A stretch of 49,245 bases of DNA from Alphaproteobacteria bacterium (GCA_016124645.1 WGNE01000007.1:1-49245); one strand, 5' to 3'. Shown: positions 38,371 through 47,470, numbered from the stretch's first letter. A program made the numbers and translations. Notes: generated from the letters alone by a model not told the origin.

Positions 38371-38466
38371 CCCTCTCCCTCCGGGAGAGGGTTGGGTGAG
38401 GGTACTTTTATTCGCCCACAAGCGCCCGGAGTACCCTCATCCCGGCCTTCTCCCAGAGGGAGAAGG
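38371..38466. repeat. BIME-like pair of inverted palindromic (REP-type) elements
   Basis: Two hairpins, CCCTCTCCCTCCGGGAGAGGG (38371-38391) and CCTTCTCCCAGAGGGAGAAGG (38446-38466; shown split as CCTTCTCCC-AGA-GGGAGAAGG), face each other with TGAGGGTACT (38397-38406) and AGTACCCTCA (38430-38439) as an outer perfect repeat. The GGGAGAGGG-x-GGGTGAGGG module is a dispersed palindromic repeat seen in many proteobacterial genomes. Only one copy is seen here. It lies between the PepF and UbiB-like genes, so it may end or protect the upstream transcript. Confidence 0.75.
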
Positions 38467-38478
38467 GGAAAAAAGCGC

Positions 38479-40557
38479 TTATTTCCCCTTCGACGGCCCC
38501 TTCTTCTTCGCGCCTTTCGCGCCGGCTTTGGGCTTGGCGGCGGGCGTCATGTCGAAGTTTTCAAGCTCGTTCAGGTACTTATCCATGAGGGAGAGGCCTT
38601 TTTCCCAAAACTCCGGCGTTTCGGGGTCGAGGTCGAAGGGCTGGCACATCTCGAAAAGGTTGCGGGTGATGCCGGTTTCCAGCAGGTCGATGTAGTTCTG
38701 CACGAATTCCTCGCGCGCTTCCGGCCCCTCCTGCTCCGCCGCCTTGTAGGACTGGTAGAGCCCGCTGACGAGGATCTGCGCGAAGGAATAGGAATAGACG
38801 TAGAAGGGCGTGTCGAAGAAATGCGGCACCACCATCCAGAAATTGCGGTCGTAGCCGTCCATCTCGACCGAAGGCCCGAAATATTCCTTCTGGGTTTCGA
38901 CCCAGATGTCGGAGATTTCATCGACCGACAGCTCGCCGTTCTTGCGCTCCTCGTGCACGCGGCGCTCGAAATCGTAATAGGAAAGCTGCTGCAACCCGTT
39001 GAGGATCATCCCCTCGACCTTGTCCTTCAAAAGGTCTTTGCGGCGTGCGGGGTCTTTTTCCTTGGCCAGAAGCTCCTCGAAGACCAGCATCTCGGCGAAG
39101 ATGCTCGCCGTCTCCGAAACCGCGGTGGACATTTCGGACAGAAACAGCCCGCGCGCCTTTTGCGCCAGCACCTGGTGCACCCCGTGGCCCAGCTCGTGGC
39201 CGAGGGTGATGAGGTCGTCCACCCCGCCCGCGTAGCTGAGCATGACGAAGGGGAAGGTATCGGGCCCGACCGGCATGGCGAAGGCGCCGGTTTCCTTGTC
39301 CGCGCGCAATTGCGCGTCGATGTGCTGCTTGTCGAAGAACTGCTTGCCGATGCGCGCGAACTTCGGGGAAAAACGCTTGTAGGCGCGCAGGATGATCTTG
39401 CGCGCATCGTCGAAGCCGTATTCGCCGCTGTCGTCCTTCGGCGCGTCGGGCAGGGGCATGCCCAGCCGCGCGCGCTCGATGATCTCCACCCCGTGCTGTT
39501 CCGCCTTCCAGCGGTAAAAGCGGTGGGACAGGCGGGCGTAGGAATGCTTGACCGTCTCGAACATCGTGTCCACCACCTCGGGGGCGATGCCGTTCTGCTC
39601 GTTCTCGCCCTCGTCCGGGCGGGCGTATTTGTAGAGCTTGGCGGTCAGCAAATCGTCCTTCACGATGGTGTTGTAGATGAGGGCCATGCGCTTGCCCTCG
39701 GCGTCGAGCGCGTCGCCGATGGCCTTGCGCACCTCGCGCCGGCGCTCCAGCGTTTCGGCGGAAGCGATCTCGTCGTCCGCCTCGTCCAGCGTGATCTTCT
39801 TGCCGTCCAGCGTCACGCGCACGGCGGCCAGCGTTTCGTGGTAGAGGCGGCCCCATGCCTCGCGGTTGGTGTTCTGGAAGTCCTGCGCGAGGGCGGAAAC
39901 GTCGCCGTCGATGCCCTCCACGCTGCCCGCGCGCAGATGCGCGATCCAGGGCGCGTAATGCGCGAGCGCGGGCGCGCCCAGCTTGGTGAGCAGGTCTTTT
40001 TCCTTCATCTCCAGTATCTCGCCCTCGAAAAACCCGACGGCGTCGGCGGAGGATTCCAGCCATTTGGCGACCGGCTCGACCTTGGGGAAATTCGCGAGGC
40101 TGTCCGCCTTCAAAAGCTCGAGGTAGCAGGAGATTTTGCCGCGCAGGTTCTCGATCGCCTCGTAAAGCGCGACCGCCTCGCCCAGCTCGGGCCCGCTCAA
40201 GTAACCGATAGTGCCTTCATAAGTCTCGCGGAAGGCGGCGGCGGCCTTGTCCACCTGCGCCATGTCCCCGGCGAGCTCCTTGGAATCGATGCCGGGGTAG
40301 AGGTCGGCGAGCTTCCAGCGCGGCAAATTGTCGTTGCCCGCGGCGCGGCTGAATTCTTCCTGTACGTCCGGTTTCGCCCCTGCCGGTTTGTCTTTTTTGC
40401 CCGACGGCGCGCCGGCGGGGATGGCGGGAAGGTCTTTTTCGGGCGTTTCGCCCGGCCCCTCATTCGCGGCCCCGTCATTCGCGGGATGCCGCTCGGGCTC
40501 CTGCTGACGGAACTCGGGTTTCAGGAAAAGCTTGTGATCGGGTGTCCTGCGCGCCAT
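38479..40557 (-). CDS. pepF: Oligoendopeptidase F (M3 family), copy 2
   Basis: 692 residues. M3 zinc peptidases of the PepF group cut short oligopeptides in the cytoplasm. The zinc motif HELGH is at 454-458 (GHELGHGVHQVL), and the downstream STAVSETASIFAEML supplies the third ligand Glu. The N-terminal 80 residues are low-complexity (Pro, Gly, Lys) before NLPRWKLADLYPGI, where the family fold starts, and the C-terminal 20 residues are Lys/Ala/Gly-rich. It starts three bases after the paralog. Length without tails is normal for PepF. Confidence 0.92.
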   Translation of the reverse strand: MARRTPDHKLFLKPEFRQQEPERHPANDGAANEGPGETPEKDLPAIPAGAPSGKKDKPAGAKPDVQEEFSRAAGNDNLPRWKLADLYPGIDSKELAGDMAQVDKAAAAFRETYEGTIGYLSGPELGEAVALYEAIENLRGKISCYLELLKADSLANFPKVEPVAKWLESSADAVGFFEGEILEMKEKDLLTKLGAPALAHYAPWIAHLRAGSVEGIDGDVSALAQDFQNTNREAWGRLYHETLAAVRVTLDGKKITLDEADDEIASAETLERRREVRKAIGDALDAEGKRMALIYNTIVKDDLLTAKLYKYARPDEGENEQNGIAPEVVDTMFETVKHSYARLSHRFYRWKAEQHGVEIIERARLGMPLPDAPKDDSGEYGFDDARKIILRAYKRFSPKFARIGKQFFDKQHIDAQLRADKETGAFAMPVGPDTFPFVMLSYAGGVDDLITLGHELGHGVHQVLAQKARGLFLSEMSTAVSETASIFAEMLVFEELLAKEKDPARRKDLLKDKVEGMILNGLQQLSYYDFERRVHEERKNGELSVDEISDIWVETQKEYFGPSVEMDGYDRNFWMVVPHFFDTPFYVYSYSFAQILVSGLYQSYKAAEQEGPEAREEFVQNYIDLLETGITRNLFEMCQPFDLDPETPEFWEKGLSLMDKYLNELENFDMTPAAKPKAGAKGAKKKGPSKGK

Positions 40558-40560
40558 TCC

Positions 40561-42510
40561 CTATGCTCCCGGCCCCTTGGGGGCGTGTTTTTTCTTCGCG
40601 TCTTTCTTCACGTCGTCATTGGCGGGAGCATGTTTTGCCGCCGTCTTTTTGCCCGTGATGTCGGCCTTGTTTTCGCCGATGCCTTTTTCGAGCGCGATCT
40701 GGCGGTCGAGCGCCTCGATCTCGTCGATATAACGTGTAATGACCGCCATGCCCTTCTTCCAGAAATCCTTGTCGCCGGTGTCGAGCCCGAAGGGAGCGAG
40801 CGCGTCCTCGTGCCGCTTGGTGCCGCCCGCCTTCAGAAGATCGGTGTATTTTTTCGCGAAATCCTTTTTATCCGCGCTTTTCTCGTAGGTGTCGTAAAGC
40901 GCGCCGACGAGACAGTCGCCGAAGGCGTAGGCATAGACGTAGAAAGGCGTATGGATGAAATGCGGCACCGCGGCCCAGAGGTTTTCCGCCCCCGCCACGT
41001 CGAGGTTGACCGAGGGGCCGAGGCTTTCCCGCTGCGTTTCAAGCCAGAGCACGCCGAGGCGTTCCGGCGAAAGCTCGCCCTTGGTGCGGCGTTCCTCGTG
41101 CAGTTTTTGCTCGAAGGTGAAGAAGGCCGTCTGGCGGGTGACGGTATTGAGCATGTCCTCGACCTTGCCCGCCAGCATGTTGCGGCGGGTGACAGGGTCG
41201 CTTTCCGCGTCCAGCAGCGCGCGGAAGGTCAGCATCTCGCCGAAGACGCTGGCGGTCTCCGCAAGGGTGAGCGGCGTGTCGGAATTGAGGTAGCCCTGCT
41301 CCGCCGCCAGCACCTGGTGGATGCCGTGGCCCAGCTCATGCGCGAGGGTCTGCACGTCCGCCGCCGTGCCGAAGAAATTGACGAGGATATAGGGATGCGT
41401 GTCGGTCGTGGCGGGGTGCGAAAAACCGCCGCCGTCCTTGCCCGCGCGGGGCTGCGCGTCGATCCAGCCCTCGTCGAAGAAGCGGCGGCCGGTCTTTTCC
41501 ATTTCCGGCGAAAGCTTGGCGAAGGCGGCGAGGACGATCTCCTTCGCCTCCTCCCAGCTGTAGCGGCGGGGCTTCGCGCCCGGCAACGGCGCGTTGCGCT
41601 CGGCGGCGTGAAGCCGCGCGTGGCCGAACTGTTTCGCCTTCCATGCGTAATAGCGGTGGGAGGTGGATTTGTAATGCGCGCGCACCGTATCGGTCAGCGC
41701 GGTGACGGTTTCGGGCTCGATGCGGTTTTCGACGTGGCGGAAATGCTCGGGGGAATCGAACTTGCGCCAGCGGTCGTCCAGCGCGTGCAGGTCGGCCAGC
41801 GTATTGACGATGAGGGAGAAAACCCCTTTCTTCTCGCCCAGCACCCGCCCGTATTCGGCGAAGGCGGCGCGGCGCAGCTTGGCGTCATGCGTGGTGTCGA
41901 TGAGGTTGACGATCTCCGCCTCCGTCATCTCCTTGCCGCGCAGGGTGAAGCGCAGGTCGAGCAGCGTCTGGTCGTAAAGCCTTTGCCACGCCTCTTCCGT
42001 CACCGGCGCCATGTTCTGGATGTGCTGTTCGGCCGCCATGCCCAGCTGGTGGTCCTTTTGCGCGCGCAGCCCCGCCAGCCACGGCGCGTAGCGCGCGGCC
42101 TGCGGCGCGGCCATCTTTTCGAGCAGCGCGGGCTCGTCGATGCGGCAAAGGTCGAGGGTGAAGAACAGGACGGGCCCCAGTGCGGCGCGGGTCTTTTCGT
42201 CGAGGCTGGCGGCGAAGCCCGATTTGCCGGCATCCGCCGCGCGGGAAAGCTCGGCATAGGCCTCGATGCGCGCGGCAAGCTCGGATATTTTTTCAAAACG
42301 CTCGATGGCCTGCCCGAGCTGCGGGCCAGTCAGCTTTTCGACGCGGTCTTTATAATTCTCGGCGAAGAGTTTCGTTTGCTTGGCGAGGTCTTCGAGCGCG
42401 GCCTTCAGCTCCGGCGAGTCCGGCCCCGGGAACAGGTCGCGCAAATCCCAGCGCGGCAACGGCGCGTTGCCGGGCGTCTTGTCCTTGTGCAGGTGCGAAT
42501 CTTTTTCCAT
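40561..42510 (-). CDS. pepF: Oligoendopeptidase F (M3 family), copy 1
   Basis: 649 residues, with HELGH at 391-395 (AHELGHGIHQVL) and TLAETASVFGEML following. The N terminus, PLPRWDLRDLFPGPDSPEL, aligns with the fold start of copy 2. The C terminus also ends in a Lys/Ala/Pro-rich tail. The two copies share the same order of conserved blocks but are clearly diverged, so an old tandem duplication. First gene of a likely two-gene unit; the 201-base gap upstream (42511-42711) holds nothing I can support beyond a small TTTTGC/GCAAAA stem at 42657-42674. Confidence 0.92.
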   Translation of the reverse strand: MEKDSHLHKDKTPGNAPLPRWDLRDLFPGPDSPELKAALEDLAKQTKLFAENYKDRVEKLTGPQLGQAIERFEKISELAARIEAYAELSRAADAGKSGFAASLDEKTRAALGPVLFFTLDLCRIDEPALLEKMAAPQAARYAPWLAGLRAQKDHQLGMAAEQHIQNMAPVTEEAWQRLYDQTLLDLRFTLRGKEMTEAEIVNLIDTTHDAKLRRAAFAEYGRVLGEKKGVFSLIVNTLADLHALDDRWRKFDSPEHFRHVENRIEPETVTALTDTVRAHYKSTSHRYYAWKAKQFGHARLHAAERNAPLPGAKPRRYSWEEAKEIVLAAFAKLSPEMEKTGRRFFDEGWIDAQPRAGKDGGGFSHPATTDTHPYILVNFFGTAADVQTLAHELGHGIHQVLAAEQGYLNSDTPLTLAETASVFGEMLTFRALLDAESDPVTRRNMLAGKVEDMLNTVTRQTAFFTFEQKLHEERRTKGELSPERLGVLWLETQRESLGPSVNLDVAGAENLWAAVPHFIHTPFYVYAYAFGDCLVGALYDTYEKSADKKDFAKKYTDLLKAGGTKRHEDALAPFGLDTGDKDFWKKGMAVITRYIDEIEALDRQIALEKGIGENKADITGKKTAAKHAPANDDVKKDAKKKHAPKGPGA

Positions 42511-42711
42511 ACGTTCCCATCCGGCACACCCCTGTGACCGTCACGACCGCCGCATCTGTTTGATGCCATAAAGGCTAGCATAAACCAGCCGCGTCACAAA
42601 CGATTCCCGCCGATTCTTGCTGAAAATCGCAGGGATCGGGCAATCTTCTTGCGCGTTTTTGCTGCGCCGCAAAAGTGTAAAGATATTATATTTTTTGAAT
42701 ATGAAAAGAGC

Positions 42712-43626
42712 CTAGCCGCGGAAGACGGCGATCTGGTTGCGCCCGGCCTTCTTCGCGTCATAGACCGCGCTGTCCGCGCGCGACAGCGCGCCGTCGAGCC
42801 GGGTTTCGCCGTCCTTGTATTGCACGACGCCGACGCTGACGCTGAAGTTGATCTTCTGGTCGTTGTAGGTCAGCACGCTTTCGCTGATGAGCTTGCGCAG
42901 CCGCTCGCCGATGATGGCCGCGCCCTCGACGTCGGTCTCGGGCAGCAGGGCGACGAATTCCTCCCCGCCCCAGCGGCCGAAGACATCGACGTTGCGCAGC
43001 GTGTTGACGCACAGGGTGGTCACGCGCTGCAAGACCTTGTCGCCCGCGCTGTGGCCGTAGGTGTCGTTGAGCTTCTTGAAATGGTCGATGTCGAGCATCA
43101 GCAGGGAAAGCGCGTGGTTGTAGCGGTTAGCACGCAGCGCCTCGCGCTCGGCCAGCTGGCCGAATTCGCGGCGGTTGTAGGCGCCCGTCAGCGGGTCGGT
43201 GGAGGCGAGGCGCAAAAGCTCTTCCTCCGCCTTCTTGTTCTGGCTCACGTCGCGGAAGACGGCGGCGTAGAAACGGTCCGACGGCCCGCCGAGACGCATG
43301 ATCTGGGCGGAGAGAATGAATTCCTCCCCGTCCTTGCGGCGCCCATAGATGGGGCGGGAACGCTGGCCCATCAGCCGCGTGTCCGGCCCGCTCTGGCCGT
43401 ATTCGTCGATCATCACGTCGTGCTGCATCTGGAAGCGCTCGGGCAGCAGAAGGTCGAGCCGCGCGCCCACGGCCTCTTCCTCGGAATAGCCGAAGATGTG
43501 CTGCGCGCCCTTGTTGAACATCACGATGGCGTGCGCGCCGTCGATGACGACGACCCCCTCCTCCGCGCGCATGAGGATCTCATGGCTCAGCTGGGAGAGT
43601 TTCCCTTTTTTACCTTGGAAAAGCAT
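42712..43626 (-). CDS. PAS-GGDEF diguanylate cyclase
   Basis: 304 residues. A PAS domain (about 12-130; VVVIDGAHAIVMFNKGA, then RRKDGEEF) is linked to a GGDEF domain (about 140-304). GGEEF (220-224) is an active-site motif variant that keeps catalysis, and RNVD (211-214) five residues upstream is the RxxD product-inhibition site, so this should be an active, self-limited c-di-GMP synthase. No membrane segment is visible, so it is likely cytoplasmic with a PAS sensor. It is divergent from COQ9; the 230-base gap (43627-43856) holds no clear promoter. Confidence 0.9.
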   Translation of the reverse strand: MLFQGKKGKLSQLSHEILMRAEEGVVVIDGAHAIVMFNKGAQHIFGYSEEEAVGARLDLLLPERFQMQHDVMIDEYGQSGPDTRLMGQRSRPIYGRRKDGEEFILSAQIMRLGGPSDRFYAAVFRDVSQNKKAEEELLRLASTDPLTGAYNRREFGQLAEREALRANRYNHALSLLMLDIDHFKKLNDTYGHSAGDKVLQRVTTLCVNTLRNVDVFGRWGGEEFVALLPETDVEGAAIIGERLRKLISESVLTYNDQKINFSVSVGVVQYKDGETRLDGALSRADSAVYDAKKAGRNQIAVFRG

Positions 43627-43856
43627 TGGCGTGATTTGTTCCCGGGGTTCGCGTGACGCTTTTGAACCTTAACAATCTTTTCGCCTGATTCCAACCGCTT
43701 GATGCGGCCAACGCCCGCCAATCGCAGCCCTTTTCAGAATACGCCGGACGCGGGACGCGGGGTTTTTAAAGCTTTCATTCAGCAAAGCCGTGATAAAATG
43801 CAAAGGACGCCTATATTTATTCAAAAGGCCGGAAACGCCGGAAAAGACAGGACGAC

Positions 43857-44486
43857 ATGCCGAAAAAGAAGCCCGCAGCCGGAAAGACGGCCAAAAAACA
43901 AACAGCCGACAAGCCGATGAAGCGCAAAATCCTCGAGGCCGCCCTGCCCGACGTCGCCTTCGACGGCTGGACGCAAGAGCTGCTGGAGCGTGCGTGCGCA
44001 AGGCTGAAGCTCTCGCCGGAGGAAATGAACGACGCCCTGCCGGGCGGGGCGACGGAACTCGTCCTCTATTTCTCCGAATGGGCGGATGCGCGCATGCTGG
44101 AGGAACTGGGGGATGAAAAGCCCGAGCGCATCCGCGACCGCATCGCCCTTGCCGTGCGCACAAGGCTGGAATGCCTTGCCGGCAACAAGCAAGCCGCCAG
44201 CGCGGCCATGGCCCATATGGCCCTGCCCCCGCGCGGACGCCACCTGCCGAAGATGGTCTGGAAGACGGCGGATCGCATCTGGCGCTGGGCGGGCGACACG
44301 GCGACGGATTACAACCATTACACCAAGCGCCTTTTGCTCTCGGGCGTCCTGACGGCGACGGGGTTTTACTGGCTCAACGACGATTCACCGGGCAACGCGA
44401 AGACCTGGGAATTCCTGGACCGCCGCATCGAGCGCGTGCTGAAGCTGGGCCAAAAGCTCGCAAGGATCAGGCGCAAAAAAGCCTGA
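43857..44486 (+). CDS. COQ9 family protein (ubiquinone biosynthesis)
   Basis: 209 residues; AGGA lies a few bases before the ATG. COQ9 proteins have a TetR-like fold and bind lipids, helping the Coq7-type hydroxylation in ubiquinone synthesis. Signatures: ILEAALPDVAFDGW near residue 25-38, ADARMLEEL, RIALAVRTRLE, ADRIWRWAGDTATDYNHYTKR, and WEFLDRRIERV. A Lys/Ala-rich tail of about 20 residues precedes the domain. The match runs across the entire domain. Confidence 0.88.
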   Translation: MPKKKPAAGKTAKKQTADKPMKRKILEAALPDVAFDGWTQELLERACARLKLSPEEMNDALPGGATELVLYFSEWADARMLEELGDEKPERIRDRIALAVRTRLECLAGNKQAASAAMAHMALPPRGRHLPKMVWKTADRIWRWAGDTATDYNHYTKRLLLSGVLTATGFYWLNDDSPGNAKTWEFLDRRIERVLKLGQKLARIRRKKA

Positions 44487-44513
44487 AGACAAGAAGGGGG
44501 GATTTTCAAGCGC

Positions 44514-45254
44514 ATGAAGCCTGTGCCGCCGGCATTGATGGTGTTCTGCCTGCTCGCCTGCCTTGCGGGCGCGCCGCGACCCGCCGCCGCGCAATCCCCG
44601 ATGCCGTCGTCATCACCGCAAGGCATCCGCCAGAGCTGCCCCGCGCCGGACGGCGCGCCCGTCGTGACCTCGCATTTCACCGACAATGCGCCCAAGTACA
44701 ATATCAATCTTTCCAGCGCCGACCTCGGGCATTTCCACATCGACACCAAGGTCTCGCGCGCGCCGCATGAAACCTTCCGCACCGGCGGACTGACGGAAAG
44801 CGCCTATTCGCCGACCTACAACATCCAGTTCCTCGTGCGCTCGGACTACACGACGGGGCTGTCCTGCCTTTACATCAACGAGCTGGACCTCGACGTCGTC
44901 TTTTCGCCCGTCGTCTATATCGCCAGCGAGTTCCGCCCGGGCAGCTGCCGCTACACCGACACGATGCGCCACGAACGCCGGCATGTGGACACGACCATCA
45001 TCACCCTGAAAGAATATCTGCCGCAGCTGGCGGAGGTCGCGCGGCAGGCCACGGCGGCCAATGCCGTCACCGGCCCCTTCAATTCCGAAAGCATAAAAGA
45101 CGCGCAACAACAGGTTTCCTCGAACATCCGCGCCATGCTGGCGGCGGAGCTGGACACCGTCGATAAGGTGCATTTCCAGCGCCAGCAGGCTATCGACACG
45201 CGGCAGGAATACATGCGCGCGACCCGCGCCTGCCCGAACGAGCCGCTGCCCTGA
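44514..45254 (+). CDS. Secreted HERRH protein, probable zinc peptidase-like
   Basis: 246 residues. A signal peptide (about 1-26, ending AAAQ) gives a periplasmic or secreted protein. The domain has a FRPGSCRYTD segment, then MRHERRHVDTT with an HExxH motif, followed by a long Ala/Gln/Ser-rich helix and a final RACPNEPLP. Paired cysteines may form disulfides. A SC-Y...HE--H pattern resembles the DUF922 putative Zn-protease group, which is a tentative comparison. It may share a transcript with COQ9, 27 bases upstream. Its stop abuts the stop of the minus-strand gene in TGATCA with no space. Confidence 0.72.
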   Translation: MKPVPPALMVFCLLACLAGAPRPAAAQSPMPSSSPQGIRQSCPAPDGAPVVTSHFTDNAPKYNINLSSADLGHFHIDTKVSRAPHETFRTGGLTESAYSPTYNIQFLVRSDYTTGLSCLYINELDLDVVFSPVVYIASEFRPGSCRYTDTMRHERRHVDTTIITLKEYLPQLAEVARQATAANAVTGPFNSESIKDAQQQVSSNIRAMLAAELDTVDKVHFQRQQAIDTRQEYMRATRACPNEPLP

Positions 45255-45974
45255 TCACTTTTTATCCTGATTGTTTTTCGCTTTCGACAGATGCGCCCGC
45301 GCGGCGGCGATGGCGGCGCGCACGTTCCACTTCCAGTAAACGAGCGGCGTGCCGGTGGAAAGCATCTTCGTCCAGTCGGCGATCGCGCCCTGCTCATCGC
45401 CGTGCTGCGCCTTGAAAAGCGCGGCGTAATAAAGCGCAATGGGGTCTTCGGGCCGGCGTTTCAGGATGGCGTCGAAGGTGCGCATCGCCGCCGCATCCAC
45501 CGTCCCATGCGCCGCGTCCACCTGTGTGCGCCCCAGCGACTGCATGTATTGCTCCAGCAGGATATTGTCCTGCGCCGCCGCGATCCTCACGGCATGTTCG
45601 TAGAAAACCACCGCCCGCGCGTCGCGGCCCAGCCGCGCGTTGAGCCCGGCCATCTGCAAAAGCGCGCCGAGGTCTTCGGGGTTTTCCTCCAGCAGCACGC
45701 GCAGCGGCTCTTCGGCCAGCAAGTCGTCCTGCCGGTCCATCAGCGCCGTCACGTCGTGGAACAGGGCGAAGCGGCTTGGCAGCTCCGGTCGGCCGAGCGA
45801 AAGATAGAGCGAGAGCGCGAAAACCGGCACGAGGCAGAAGAGGACGGCGGCCAGCCGCCGGTCCGCGCCCGTCACCCCCGCGCCGTGGCGGAAGCGCCCC
45901 CGGTCGAGCAGCGGGGCCACGATCTTGAGCGCCGTGACGAGGCAGAGGAAACCGCAAAGGGCGTAGAGCGTCAT
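45255..45974 (-). CDS. ccmI: CcmI-like TPR protein (cytochrome c biogenesis)
   Basis: 239 residues. Two N-terminal membrane segments (about 1-20 and 42-60) are followed by TPR-like helices: LRVLLEENPEDLGALLQMAGLNARLG, AVVFYEHAVRI, and ILKRRPEDPIALYYAAL. This arrangement fits CcmI (CycH), which holds apocytochrome c for heme attachment. The ATG overlaps the ccmF-like stop in ATGA, and pairing with a CcmF-like gene supports the role. It is shorter than typical CcmI proteins and the assignment rests partly on context. Confidence 0.62.
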   Translation of the reverse strand: MTLYALCGFLCLVTALKIVAPLLDRGRFRHGAGVTGADRRLAAVLFCLVPVFALSLYLSLGRPELPSRFALFHDVTALMDRQDDLLAEEPLRVLLEENPEDLGALLQMAGLNARLGRDARAVVFYEHAVRIAAAQDNILLEQYMQSLGRTQVDAAHGTVDAAAMRTFDAILKRRPEDPIALYYAALFKAQHGDEQGAIADWTKMLSTGTPLVYWKWNVRAAIAAARAHLSKAKNNQDKK

Positions 45975-47470
45975 TCCGCCACCTCCCCGTTTTTCCCGCT
46001 GGCGCGGCGCAGGGGCAGCATGAGCAGGCAGGCCAGAACCATCAGCCAGCCGCCGAGCGGTCCCAGAGCGCCCAGCGGACGCAGGGAAAGCCGCAACCGC
46101 CGCTTTGCATGGTCGCGCATGTCGCGCGCGCCCATGGTCACGGCGAAGACGTCGATCCCGTCGCGCCGCGCCGCCGTCACGTAGCGGCGTTCCTGCCGCA
46201 CGGGATACCAGCGGGCCTCGGGCAGGGCGAAGACATGCGCGTCCGGCGCGTCCAGCCGGAAGACGGCGAACATACCTCGGTCATAGTCATGGTTCACGCC
46301 GATGCCCGCCGTCACGTCGGTGAACAAGACGTCGCGCCCGGCGAAGACCGCGTGCTGGCTAGGCCGCATCCAGAGGGTTTTTTCGCTGCGCCAGCAAGTC
46401 GCGCCCGTGGCGCCCGCCAGAAAGACGGCAAGGCCGAGCCAGAGCAAGACCCCGCCGGTGAAACCCTGCGGCAGGTTCCGCCAGCGGCGCAGCCCGCCGG
46501 TCTTTTCCAGCAGCCGGTGCAACGCGCCCAGAAAAACGAAAACCGCGACGAAGAAAAATGCCGCCGCCGTTTCCTTGTGCGGCAGGGAAGAAAAGAGAAT
46601 GCCCGCCGCGCAGGCCGCAGCGCCCGCCAGCGACAGCCGGTTGCGCTTCAGCGCGTCTTTCAGCCATGCGGCCGTCCCGCGCGCGGCGATTTTCGCGTCG
46701 GGCAAATAAAGCGCCTGCAGTATCGCCCCGCCCGCGAGCCAGAAAAACAGCATCGCGTTTCGCCGCGGATCCCACGACCATTCAGCGGTTTCGCCGCCCA
46801 GCGTCACCCCCGCCGTCATCGCGGCGAAACCGATGAGCGCGAACACCCGCAGCCGCGCGGCGAAAACGGCGGCGCCGTCATGCTTGCCGAGCTCGGCGAG
46901 CGCGAAGCAAAAGAGCAGCGCGAAACCCGCCCCGCCCGCCAGCAAAAGCGCGGGCGCGAAACCGGCGGGAATGCTTTGCAGCGCGGGGGAAAGCCCCAGC
47001 CCGTCAACGACCGGCGCATCCAGCCGCGCGAAGGGATTGGCGGCGAAAAGGATGAAAAGCAGCAGCGCGAACAGGATCGCCCCCTGCGCCGACAAGGCGC
47101 GGGACAAAAACCGCGCGGGAAACCTCCCCCCGAAGCGCGCGGCGGCGAAACCCCAGAGCGCGAAAAGCCATGCCGCGAGCAGCAAGAGCCCCGGCCCGTC
47201 GCTCCATGACGCGGTCATCTTGTAAAGGGAGGGGTCCATCGTGTGGCTGTGGCGGAAAACCCCCTGCAGCGTGAAGTCGGACAGGGCGAAGGCGAGCAGC
47301 CGCGCGAAAAAGGAGATCGAAAGCAGCCCGCCCAGCGTGACCGCGCTGCGCCGCCCGAGGCGCATCCAGCCCGTCCTTCCCGTCATCGCGCCCAGCAGCG
47401 GCACGACGGCCTGCACCGCCGCGATGACGCAGGCGAGCGCGAGCGCGAAATGGCCGAGCTCCGGGATCAC
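45971..47470 (-). CDS. ccmF: CcmF-like heme lyase component, short and diverged
   Basis: 499 residues from a GTG at 47470 with GGAAAGG eight bases upstream; the N-terminal IPELGHFALALA fits the CcmF start. Typical CcmF has about 620-660 residues, so it is shorter, with several membrane segments still visible. The region of the WWD heme-handling motif reads AEWSWDPRRNAMLFFWLAGG, lacking most tryptophans, and a His expected shortly after is Gln (AILQALYL). An HExS-type segment also appears altered to SDGPG. It may be a specialised or decaying CcmF. Only ccmI follows; ccmE, ccmG and ccmH are not in the window. Confidence 0.72.
   Translation of the reverse strand: MIPELGHFALALACVIAAVQAVVPLLGAMTGRTGWMRLGRRSAVTLGGLLSISFFARLLAFALSDFTLQGVFRHSHTMDPSLYKMTASWSDGPGLLLLAAWLFALWGFAAARFGGRFPARFLSRALSAQGAILFALLLFILFAANPFARLDAPVVDGLGLSPALQSIPAGFAPALLLAGGAGFALLFCFALAELGKHDGAAVFAARLRVFALIGFAAMTAGVTLGGETAEWSWDPRRNAMLFFWLAGGAILQALYLPDAKIAARGTAAWLKDALKRNRLSLAGAAACAAGILFSSLPHKETAAAFFFVAVFVFLGALHRLLEKTGGLRRWRNLPQGFTGGVLLWLGLAVFLAGATGATCWRSEKTLWMRPSQHAVFAGRDVLFTDVTAGIGVNHDYDRGMFAVFRLDAPDAHVFALPEARWYPVRQERRYVTAARRDGIDVFAVTMGARDMRDHAKRRLRLSLRPLGALGPLGGWLMVLACLLMLPLRRASGKNGEVAE

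Noticed and set aside
38371..38466. CRISPR-like repeat
   Set aside because: There are only two inverted hairpins, no direct repeats with spacers, and no cas gene.
38359..42537. A 1392-codon open frame on the plus strand, antisense to both PepF genes
   Set aside because: It is the mirror of two well-supported M3 peptidases on the minus strand. In GC-rich DNA the antisense frame of real genes often stays open, and its composition (Val, Arg, Gly, Leu-rich) has no domain.
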